DNA of 9,876 bases, from positions 1 to 9,876 of the forward strand of contig JBEAVE010000011.1 in NCBI GenBank assembly GCA_041161065.1, given 5' to 3'. Positions 1 through 5,447 of this stretch are shown here, in pieces. The notes under the pieces were generated by a model, which had not been told where the DNA came from, made no database searches, and was given only the letters and a program-made list of their open reading frames with translations. The stretch comes from DYRG01 sp041161065 (GTDB lineage: Bacteria; Pseudomonadota; Gammaproteobacteria; Beggiatoales; Beggiatoaceae). A program made the position numbers and the translations under genes. Numbering within the stretch: position 1 is the first letter of the stretch; every line of letters begins with the position of its first letter.

Positions 1-91
1 AGAAAAAAGTGAAGAAATATTACCCTCTATTTAAATCTCTTCAACAAACCATCGATTATATTTTTAATCCATTATTTTCATTTTCATCTAG

Positions 92-190
92 TTAATAATT
101 TAATAGGAATCCGACTATATCTGCCGCAAACAACGAACTACTCAGTAATAGAACAGCTAATAAGCTGATCAGTTGTTGGTACGTCTTCAT
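92..190 (-). CDS. Putative small secreted peptide, 32 aa, unknown function
   Basis: A short minus-strand reading frame starts at ATG 190-188 and stops at TAA 94-92. It begins MKTYQQLISLLAVLLL, continues with a small-residue stretch ending in FAAD, and closes with only about nine more residues. This is the layout of a Sec signal peptide: basic start, leucine-rich core around residues 7-16, and an Ala-rich cleavage site near residues 21-23. The ribosome binding site is unusually good, AAGGAG at 199-204, eight bases from the ATG. No family is recognised. It may be a genuine tiny exported peptide, or the surviving 5' end of a longer secreted protein broken by a stop or frameshift. In another frame the downstream sequence stays open for only about a dozen codons, so a single frameshift does not restore a long protein. 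The strong SD and signal sequence argue against chance; the length argues for caution. Confidence 0.4.
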   Translation of the reverse strand: MKTYQQLISLLAVLLLSSSLFAADIVGFLLNY

Positions 191-198
191 TTAATTAA

Positions 199-204
199 CT
201 CCTT
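199..204 (-). promoter_or_regulatory. Strong Shine-Dalgarno for the small secreted ORF
   Basis: Read on the minus strand this is AAGGAG, eight bases before ATG 190. It is better than most ribosome binding sites in the window and is the main reason to take the 32-codon ORF seriously. Confidence 0.45.
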
Positions 205-262
205 GGTAACATAACTCTGGACGGATCGACTTAAAAACCGTTGCTATTTCATCGCCTTAGTG

Positions 263-275
263 CGCTTTCAAAGCG
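263..275. repeat. Short inverted repeat CGCTTT-C-AAAGCG
   Basis: Six-base arms (263-268 and 270-275) flank a single central base. A competing pairing uses ATCGC (251-255) with GCGAT (273-277). Both lie in what would be the untranslated leader of the small minus-strand ORF at 190, so they could be an operator or an RNA structure. Function is unknown. Confidence 0.3.
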
Positions 276-296
276 ATTCAGCGACAACGTGAGAAC

Positions 297-325
297 AGTA
301 TAGGACAGCGAAAACGAGGTGTATA
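297..325 (-). promoter_or_regulatory. Possible sigma70 promoter for the small secreted ORF
   Basis: On the minus strand a TATACT -10 box (302-297, five of six consensus bases) lies 17 bases from a TATACA -35 box (325-320, four of six). Transcription would start near 290, giving a leader of about 100 bases before the ATG at 190. The -35 box directly abuts the palindrome at 326-341. The fit is moderate and AT-rich DNA yields such matches by chance. Confidence 0.28.
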
Positions 326-341
326 TACAACTTAAGTTGTA
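326..341. repeat. 16-bp perfect palindrome, candidate operator
   Basis: TACAACTTAAGTTGTA equals its own reverse complement over all 16 bases. It overlaps a second perfect palindrome, TGTATATACA (320-329). Perfect palindromes of this length typically bind dimeric regulators. The position, immediately upstream of the possible minus-strand -35 box, fits an activator or repressor site. The regulator is not identifiable from the window. Confidence 0.4.
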
Positions 342-520
342 AGCAGCCTTTGGTTTATTGTGGAATATCGGGTTAATGGATTGATTATTATGAAGAAAAA
401 AATTTCAAAAAAATTAAAAAACCTTGTAAAATAGCTGTGAATAGAGGGCATTTTTGATTGTTGAACGCTGTATAATTTATTGATATTTAAGCTATTTTAA
501 CAATTTAAGCACGTTTTGTG
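342..520. other. AT-rich gene-free stretch
   Basis: No convincing gene, RNA gene or repeat is visible here. A 14-codon lysine-rich frame at 390-434 has no ribosome binding site. A TATAAT hexamer at 471-476 lacks a properly spaced -35 box. The stretch includes a run of A-rich sequence around 395-420. Confidence 0.5.
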
Positions 521-555
521 CCCTTATAGGGTGTATAAGCGAAGCATCATACACC
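521..555. repeat. REP-like palindromic element with competing hairpins
   Basis: GGTGTAT (530-536) pairs perfectly with ATACACC (549-555) around a 12-base loop containing AGCGAAGC, whose GC/GC ends can form a mini-stem with a GAA loop. A second hairpin, CCCT-TAT-AGGG (521-531), shares two bases with the first, so the two are mutually exclusive. The layout (AGGGTG, then AGCGAAGC, then CACC) resembles a widespread intergenic palindrome seen in filamentous sulfur bacteria and cyanobacteria, in which GTGCGTTAGCGAAGCGTAAC is typical; this family match is from memory. The copy here looks AT-shifted relative to that pattern. There is no T-run after the stem, so it is not a standard intrinsic terminator. 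Confidence 0.5.
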
Positions 556-579
556 TTTGTGATATTGATACTGTGTTGT

Positions 580-610
580 TTGATGATTAAAATCGAGTGT
601 TTGTTATAAT
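580..610 (+). promoter_or_regulatory. Extended -10 promoter for the nuclease-like gene
   Basis: A perfect TATAAT (605-610) is preceded by TG at 602-603, giving the extended -10 pattern TGnTATAAT. A weak -35 box, TTGATG (580-585), lies 19 bases upstream; extended -10 promoters tolerate a poor -35. Transcription would begin near 617, leaving a leader of about 40 bases before ATG 656. Confidence 0.5.
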
Positions 611-655
611 ATCGAGCAAGCTATCACTTTGATATTTAAACAATTGGAGAACAAA

Positions 656-1282
656 ATGAATATTTCAGACCCCGCGCCAACCCTTGACGATGTGTGGCGT
701 TTATTTCGTGAAACTGATCAACAACTTAAAGAAACCGATCGGCAACTTAAAGAACAAGCCCGAGAGGCGGAAAGACGTTCACAAGAAACCGATCGACGTT
801 TTCGTGAAACGGAACGTTTTATTAAGGAACTGTCAAAAGAAACCGATAAGAAAATTGGACGATTGACTAATCGATTAGGTGAATTTGTTGAAGAACTCAT
901 TAAGCCAGCGGTCGTGCGTTTGTTTCAAACTCGAGGAATTCCACTACATAAAGTGCACAGCGATGTCAGTGTAAATAATCCGCAATTAAATCTAGCCACT
1001 CAAATTGATTTATTGGTGGTCAATGGCGACGTTTGTGCGTTAATTGAAGTGAAGAGCAAATTAAGCATCGATGATGTCAATGAACACGTTGAAAGAATGG
1101 AGAAATTCAAACCGTTATTTCCTGAATATGCGGATAAGAAAGCCTTTGGGGCAGTGGCAAGCATGGTGATTGCAGAAAATGTAGCAAAATATGCTTATAA
1201 AAAAGGATTTTTTGTAATCGCACAACAAGGTGAATCCGTCGCTTTCTTAAATGACGACAATTTTAAACCAATTGCTTGGTAA
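656..1282 (+). CDS. DUF3782-like coiled-coil protein with PD-(D/E)XK-type nuclease fold
   Basis: 208 aa. Residues 14-75 form a highly charged coiled coil built from seven-residue units such as RETDQQL, KETDRQL and DRRFRET. Residues 75-208 carry a conserved domain starting RLGEFVEELIKPAVVRLFQ. It contains QIDLLV (D118) and IEVKSKL (E131, K133), which match the D...ExK core of the PD-(D/E)XK superfamily. The C terminus, YKKGFFVIAQ to the final NDDNFKPIAW, is typical of the DUF3782-like proteins common in cyanobacteria and Thiotrichales. The biochemical role of that family is unknown to me; DNA cleavage is inferred from the fold only. The start is placed at ATG 656 because GGAGA (646-650) sits five bases before it; a TTG at 629 lies in the same frame but lacks such a site. 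The gene appears to have its own promoter. Its last 20 bases overlap the convergent nucleotidyltransferase gene. Confidence 0.75.
   Translation: MNISDPAPTLDDVWRLFRETDQQLKETDRQLKEQAREAERRSQETDRRFRETERFIKELSKETDKKIGRLTNRLGEFVEELIKPAVVRLFQTRGIPLHKVHSDVSVNNPQLNLATQIDLLVVNGDVCALIEVKSKLSIDDVNEHVERMEKFKPLFPEYADKKAFGAVASMVIAENVAKYAYKKGFFVIAQQGESVAFLNDDNFKPIAW
710..751 (+). repeat. Two tandem 21-bp coding repeats
   Basis: Units 710-730 and 731-751 are 18/21 identical and encode ETDQQLK and ETDRQLK. More degenerate seven-residue units follow to about 870 (for example ETDRRFR and ETERFIK). They form the coiled-coil stalk of the nuclease-like protein. The repeat is a potential site of length change by slippage or recombination in multiples of 21 bp. 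Confidence 0.7.
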
Positions 1283-1586
1283 CTGATAATTCAACATGAT
1301 TCTTCAAAATCTGGTCGTGAAAATCTGGCGGCAACCGCGCCCAATCATGCACATCAATTAAAATCGGAATGTTAGAGTCGCGCACCGCGTCGATAAAACG
1401 ATTGAATTGAGTCGGTGGAATAGGACGTAAGTCTTTGGATCGCAACACAATATCCAAATCACTGCCCTCATGCGCACCCCCCGTCACCCTCGATCCGTAC
1501 GCCCACACGGTAATGTCCGGCAAATGTTCGACCATCAAGGCTTGCAAACAGCGTTGATCTTTCTCCCGCAAAAACAGTGACTTCAT
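1263..1586 (-). CDS. mntA: MntA-like minimal nucleotidyltransferase (antitoxin)
   Basis: 107 aa, the usual length for minimal nucleotidyltransferases of the HI0073 type. The catalytic motif GS-x10-DxD is complete: GS at 31-32 and DLD at 43-45. A third acidic residue, D78, is in ILIDVHD. In characterised MntA/HepT systems this enzyme transfers AMP from ATP onto a tyrosine of HepT and silences its RNase activity. That role is inferred here from motifs and neighbour. The ATG (1586-1584) overlaps the stop of the upstream hepT-like gene as ATGA, so the two are probably translationally coupled. The 3' end overlaps the convergent nuclease-like gene by 20 bp, leaving no room for a terminator between them. 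A role as a small-molecule nucleotidyltransferase is possible but less likely given the partner. Confidence 0.8.
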   Translation of the reverse strand: MKSLFLREKDQRCLQALMVEHLPDITVWAYGSRVTGGAHEGSDLDIVLRSKDLRPIPPTQFNRFIDAVRDSNIPILIDVHDWARLPPDFHDQILKNHVELSVTKQLV

Positions 1587-2002
1587 GGCGAATCGCGGAG
1601 GATTTCATAAATGTGCGCGGCATCTATCAAAAATTGCGGCAACAATTTCAATGTATTTTCCGCAAAACCCGCCCCATAATCGTGCGCTGTTTTATTACGA
1701 TTCTCTCGATATGCCAACCAACGTTCAGTTTCTTCCAAACTGATTAACCCGTGCTTAGCAGCATAACGAAATATGTCTTTGAAATTTAAGAGGTCTGCCT
1801 GTTTAGGTGAGGAAAAATAATCTCTCAAGCGTTTTTTGAGTAATTTGCCCGTTTGCTCTAAAATAATCTCAAATTCTTTCACACAAGCTGCTCGATAAAC
1901 ATCATATAAAATGGTTTCTGGCGGTTGTGTTTTGAGTGCATAAAAGGCTTGCTCTAAGGTTTGAACACAACGAACAAAATAATCGGTATTTAACTTTGTC
2001 AT
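1583..2002 (-). CDS. hepT: HepT-like HEPN protein (HI0074 type), toxin partner
   Basis: 139 aa, all-helical by composition. It starts MTKLNTDYFVRCVQTLEQAF, typical of the HI0074 'nucleotidyltransferase substrate-binding' family. The HEPN RNase motif R-x4-H-x-Y is intact as RNKTAHDY (R102, H107, Y109). In studied HepT proteins R and H are needed for RNA cleavage and the Tyr is the AMPylation target of MntA. The gene lies directly before mntA with a 4-bp overlap, as expected for a toxin-antitoxin pair. It follows the stop of the hybrid kinase by only 12 bases. A modest ribosome binding site, AAAAAGG (2010-2016), lies seven bases before ATG 2002. It could therefore be transcribed with the two-component genes; no separate promoter was found. 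HI0074-type members have been annotated only as substrate-binding proteins, so toxicity is likely but unproven. Confidence 0.8.
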   Translation of the reverse strand: MTKLNTDYFVRCVQTLEQAFYALKTQPPETILYDVYRAACVKEFEIILEQTGKLLKKRLRDYFSSPKQADLLNFKDIFRYAAKHGLISLEETERWLAYRENRNKTAHDYGAGFAENTLKLLPQFLIDAAHIYEILRDSP

Positions 2003-2014
2003 AAAAGAACCTTT

Positions 2015-3757
2015 TTAAGATAACAACTGCATTAAAGTGGCTTTCAATTTTAACGGAGCAATGGGTTTGTACAAGATAGGAAAATCTAATGCTTCAAACA
2101 TAGCTAAACTCTTTTGATCAGTCGTGCCCGTCAGCAAAACAACCGGTAAATTTTGTATTAAATTAGGACGTAATCGTTCTAAAACAACCAAGCCGCTTTT
2201 TTCTTGCGGTAATTGATAATCTAAAATAATAATGTGCGGCGAATAATCTTGTAAAATTTGTAAAGCAGTAGCGTAATTGTGGGCGGTTTTAACTTGTAAT
2301 CCCCAACTTTCAAGCAACGCTGTTAAAGATTCAACAATACGCTCGTCATCTTCAATCACTAATACATTGTAATTTTTACTAAAATTATCAGATTCTGCTA
2401 TTTTATCAGTCATTTCTGGCGGCGACAGTTTTTCTGAAACTTGAGAGGAAATTGGAAAATAAACTGCAAAACAACTTCCTCGATTAATGTGAGAACGCAC
2501 GGTTAAAGTTCCTCCCATTGTTTCCACCAATTGTTTCACAATCGACAAACCCAATCCATATCCTTTGCGGTAATGCCGCTCTGGATTATCTATTTGATAA
2601 AAAGGTTGAAATATTTTCTCTAATTCAGTGTGAGGAATACCGACCCCATTATCCCACACTTCTATTTGTAATCCAGCGGTTTTATGTCGCACGCCAACCA
2701 CGATTTTTCCTGACCGTTTCATATGTTTAATGGCATTAAAAATCAAGTTTCTCAAAATACGTTCTAATTGTTTTGCATCAATTAATAGCTGTTGTGAAGT
2801 AGAAACACAGCGTAATGTAATTTTATTTCTCGCCGCTAAATCTGTGTATTGTTGTTGAAGGAGAAAAAATAGATCATCAATGTAAATCAATTTTGAATGA
2901 AATTGTAATGATCCAGACTCTAATTTTGAGAGTTCTAACAACGGATTTAACAAATCAATTAAACTTTGATTAGATTGAGCAATTTTACTGAGAATTTCTT
3001 TATGTTTTGGATCATTTAATAATGGCATTAATACGCTTTCAAAGAGTTTAATCGCTTGGGTGGGTTGGCGTAAATCATGACTGGTGGCGGCGAGAAAATG
3101 GGATTTCTCCAAAGCGAGTTGTTCGACTTGTTGTTTCTCACGTTGTAAGGCTTCTACTAACTCTCGTTTTTCTTCAATTTGTAAGAGCATTTTCAAATAT
3201 AATTCGTGTAATTTTAACCCAAAGAAATATACAGAAACTAATAAAATAATCCCACCTAATGCAAGCCATTTGAAAATCGGATTTGTAAAGAAATAAGCGG
3301 TCATAATTGCAGGAAACACACAAGCAATCAAAGCGGTATTGGTCGCGCGTTGATGTAAGGGGGTTGAAATGACGTAAATAAATAGCGCGCTTGAGGTAAT
3401 GACATTGGGTAATACAATGGTAATTAAATTTTGAGGATCGACAAATAAAATCCATATTGATCCCCACCCTAATCCAGAAAACAAATTTAAAGGAACTTTA
3501 ATCCAATTTGCCCAATAAGATTTGATGCTTTCAAAGTTATGTCGATAACGTAAATATAAAACTAACCAAATGATACATAACAACATTTGCATGGTTAGCC
3601 ACGCTATCATGTAATGTGGTTGTACAGTGGAATAATGCCCCAGAAAAAAGTATAACAACCAACTGGTTGGCAAAGTTATAATAATGGAAGGAAGATAGCC
3701 GTCAATTGCCATTTCCATTTGAGCTTTTAAAAGGCTTTCTTCGTTAATGTGTGTCAT
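2015..3757 (-). CDS. Hybrid sensor histidine kinase with C-terminal receiver
   Basis: 580 aa, inner membrane. Six hydrophobic segments fill residues about 20-182 with no obvious periplasmic domain, followed by a coiled linker (185-220). The HisKA H-box is ATSHDLRQP (H227). The ATPase domain has FNAIKH (N341), WDNGVGIP (D369) and GYGLGLS (399-405). The receiver domain (about 464-580) has the acidic pair D470/D471, phospho-acceptor D513, T543 and K564, so all key residues are present. The SHDLRQP signature with FYQ-DNPER and KGYGLGL belongs to the group containing NahK/ErcS'-like kinases, which often partner NarL-type regulators. The start is set at ATG 3757, with GGAAG at 3764-3768 six bases upstream; this overlaps the end of the regulator gene by 14 bp. 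A longer frame from 3832 would run deep into that gene. The stimulus is unknown; membrane or lipid-soluble signals are plausible for such a sensor. Confidence 0.88.
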   Translation of the reverse strand: MTHINEESLLKAQMEMAIDGYLPSIIITLPTSWLLYFFLGHYSTVQPHYMIAWLTMQMLLCIIWLVLYLRYRHNFESIKSYWANWIKVPLNLFSGLGWGSIWILFVDPQNLITIVLPNVITSSALFIYVISTPLHQRATNTALIACVFPAIMTAYFFTNPIFKWLALGGIILLVSVYFFGLKLHELYLKMLLQIEEKRELVEALQREKQQVEQLALEKSHFLAATSHDLRQPTQAIKLFESVLMPLLNDPKHKEILSKIAQSNQSLIDLLNPLLELSKLESGSLQFHSKLIYIDDLFFLLQQQYTDLAARNKITLRCVSTSQQLLIDAKQLERILRNLIFNAIKHMKRSGKIVVGVRHKTAGLQIEVWDNGVGIPHTELEKIFQPFYQIDNPERHYRKGYGLGLSIVKQLVETMGGTLTVRSHINRGSCFAVYFPISSQVSEKLSPPEMTDKIAESDNFSKNYNVLVIEDDERIVESLTALLESWGLQVKTAHNYATALQILQDYSPHIIILDYQLPQEKSGLVVLERLRPNLIQNLPVVLLTGTTDQKSLAMFEALDFPILYKPIAPLKLKATLMQLLS

Positions 3758-4379
3758 AACTTTCTTCCAAATTACAGGATAATAAACCTTTCTGACGAGC
3801 GATTTCAATGGCTTCCACTCGATTGTGAGCATTTAATATCTGATAAGTATTATAAAGGTGGCGTTTAACGGTGCTTTCACTAATATTTAATTGTCGAGCA
3901 ATTGATTTATTACATTGCCCATTTGCCATTAATTTAAGGATTTCTTGTTGGCGCAAAGTTAAATCATAAATAGTTTGATTTAAATGGGATTGCAACTGTA
4001 AAGGAAAATACTCATTTCCACGACTGATTTCTAATAAAGCTCGCGTAATTTCTTGGGGTTCAGCGGTTTTGCAAAGATAACCTTTCACACCGAGTTGAAA
4101 AGCGGTTTGGATATGTTCGGTTTCTGATGAAGCGGAAATCATGCAAATAGGGATATTTGAATTTAGATGAATAAGTGTTTCAAGTTCTTCCTCCCAATGA
4201 TGTTGGCGAGGCATGAAAATATCTAATAAAACTAAATCAAAATGATTTGATGAAAAGAGTTGATAAACTTCTTCCCAATTCGTGCATTCTGTGATAGAAC
4301 AATTTGAGAAAGTTGCTTCAATGAGCATGACTAAACCTTGTCGAAACAAAGCGTGATCATCGGCGAGCAATATGTGCAT
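3744..4379 (-). CDS. NarL/FixJ-family response regulator
   Basis: 211 aa. The N-terminal receiver has the acidic pair D7/D8, phospho-acceptor D53 in LVLLDIFMP, the switch S82 and K104. A LuxR-type helix-turn-helix fills about 137-200, with LTLRQQEILKLMANG, NKSIARQLNISESTVKRHL and a recognition helix around 167-180. It is a DNA-binding transcription factor, most likely phosphorylated by the adjacent kinase, whose reading frame overlaps its own by 14 bp. The start at ATG 4379 gives the standard MHILLADDH opening, but no clear Shine-Dalgarno precedes it, so translation may be weak. A 108-base gap separates it from the upstream glycosyltransferase gene. Its targets are not visible; the sugar genes upstream or the operon itself are guesses. 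Confidence 0.9.
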   Translation of the reverse strand: MHILLADDHALFRQGLVMLIEATFSNCSITECTNWEEVYQLFSSNHFDLVLLDIFMPRQHHWEEELETLIHLNSNIPICMISASSETEHIQTAFQLGVKGYLCKTAEPQEITRALLEISRGNEYFPLQLQSHLNQTIYDLTLRQQEILKLMANGQCNKSIARQLNISESTVKRHLYNTYQILNAHNRVEAIEIARQKGLLSCNLEESYDTH

Positions 4380-4406
4380 AATTTGGCATTATTCGTGGTG
4401 ATGCAG

Positions 4407-4439
4407 AAAAAAAGATAGCGATCAATAAAGATGCCGCTA
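4407..4439 (-). terminator. Weak intrinsic terminator or attenuator candidate
   Basis: On the minus strand TAGCG (4439-4435) pairs with CGCTA (4420-4416) around a 14-base loop, and seven T residues follow at 4413-4407. The stem is only five base pairs, so termination would be weak. It would partly separate the sugar genes from the regulator gene. If the promoter at 4449-4478 is real, it lies in the regulator's own leader. Confidence 0.25.
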
Positions 4440-4448
4440 AATTATGCA

Positions 4449-4478
4449 ATAATATGAAAATAAAGGTAAAATTTACAA
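4449..4478 (-). promoter_or_regulatory. Possible promoter for the two-component genes
   Basis: On the minus strand TTGTAA (4478-4473) and TATTAT (4454-4449) are spaced by 18 bases, matching four and five of six consensus positions. It would start transcription near 4442, about 60 bases before the regulator ATG. The interval is very AT-rich, so a chance match is quite possible. Confidence 0.3.
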
Positions 4479-4487
4479 ATTCATCTC

Positions 4488-5447
4488 TTATTGACCACTA
4501 TCCCGTTTTTCTAATTCTAAGTGGTTTGATAGTCTTATAGCAATAACGGCAAGAGGACGTTGCTTAGAGTTTTCATAAGCCCGCCAAGCGTACGTTCCTA
4601 CCAATCCAAGTCCAAACAAATTGAGTGCACCTAGAAATAAAATAACTAACATTGTTGCTGCGTAACCGGGTACGTCAATTGTGCCCGACAATTTTGCAAA
4701 TAAAACAACTATTCCTAACAAAATTAATAACACTGAACCAATACTTCCTATGCGCATTAACAAACGAATAGGGTAATCGGTGAAAGCAAAAATGCTATCC
4801 ATCATGTAATCTAATTTCTTACGAAATGTCCACGCGGATTTTCCTTCTTGACGGAGTTGGCGTTCATATCCCACAATTTTGCGGCGAAAACCTAACCAAA
4901 AAATTAAAGCAATTAGTGAAGAACGAGATTCTTCTAATTTGAGCAATTGCTCTCGAAAAAGACGATTACAACCAAAGACATCAACCCCACCTTCAGGCAT
5001 TTCTGGCATAACTAAACGACGATAAATTCCCCAAAATAACCCAGAAGTTAAACGCGAGAAAAAGGGATCATTTCTTCCAATCCGTGTTCCAATAGCAACA
5101 TCACATTCATCGGCAGAAAGTGATTTGAAAAACGCTACCAATAATTCAGGCGGTTCTTGAAGATCAGCTGCCATCACACCAAAGAAATCTCCTCGCGCTA
5201 CCATTAAGCCACTTCTAATCGCTGGAAATGAACCAAAATTACGCGAATGCGCCAACAATTGCGCTGGAAAACTTAACTCAGAAATCCCATTTTTCAATAA
5301 CGCATAAGATTGGTCGGGGCTGCCATCGACAACAAAAACAGCTTCTAATTGGTTCTCTAAATTTGCATTAATTTCCTCAAGCATTTGCAATAAACGAGAA
5401 ATCGATGCTTCATTTTTGTAAACGGGAATAATAACCGAGTATTTCAT
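4488..5447 (-). CDS. GtrB/DPM1-like family 2 glycosyltransferase, membrane-anchored
   Basis: 319 aa. The GT-A domain opens with KYSVIIPVYKNE and has VVDGSPD (D41) and AADLQEPPELL (D95). The segment EGKSAWTFRKKLDYMMDSIFAFTDYPIRLL (202-230, only partly conserved family-wide) is typical of enzymes that load a sugar onto undecaprenyl phosphate. Two C-terminal membrane helices (about 230-252 and 262-287) match GtrB and ArnC-like proteins. Likely role: transfer of a nucleotide-activated sugar to a lipid carrier at the inner face of the inner membrane, for later use in O-antigen, exopolysaccharide or protein glycosylation. The first Asp of the family's usual DADLQ motif is Ala here (A93). The start at ATG 5447 overlaps the aminotransferase stop as ATGA; an in-frame TTG at 5456 is less likely. 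The sugar probably comes from the two genes just upstream. Confidence 0.85.
   Translation of the reverse strand: MKYSVIIPVYKNEASISRLLQMLEEINANLENQLEAVFVVDGSPDQSYALLKNGISELSFPAQLLAHSRNFGSFPAIRSGLMVARGDFFGVMAADLQEPPELLVAFFKSLSADECDVAIGTRIGRNDPFFSRLTSGLFWGIYRRLVMPEMPEGGVDVFGCNRLFREQLLKLEESRSSLIALIFWLGFRRKIVGYERQLRQEGKSAWTFRKKLDYMMDSIFAFTDYPIRLLMRIGSIGSVLLILLGIVVLFAKLSGTIDVPGYAATMLVILFLGALNLFGLGLVGTYAWRAYENSKQRPLAVIAIRLSNHLELEKRDSGQ

Noticed and set aside
390..434. Plus-strand 14-codon lysine-rich frame starting MKKKISKK
   Set aside because: No ribosome binding site and composition simply reflects an A-rich run.
471..476. TATAAT hexamer upstream of the REP-like element
   Set aside because: No -35 box at suitable spacing; the nearest TTGATT is only 11 bases away.
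480..639. 11-bp direct repeat TTGATATTTAA at 480-490 and 629-639, flanking the palindromic element
   Set aside because: Considered as target-site duplication, but the copies are about 150 bp apart, do not border the element, and are low-complexity AT sequence.
629..655. TTG start at 629 for the nuclease-like gene
   Set aside because: ATG 656 has GGAGA five bases upstream, while the TTG has none; the extra nine codons would include the ribosome binding site.
718..900. Serine/arginine-rich frame on the minus strand
   Set aside because: It is the antisense of the repetitive coiled-coil coding sequence, with no start signals.
3758..3832. Longer start for the hybrid kinase
   Set aside because: It would overlap the regulator gene by 89 bp; ATG 3757 has a good ribosome binding site.
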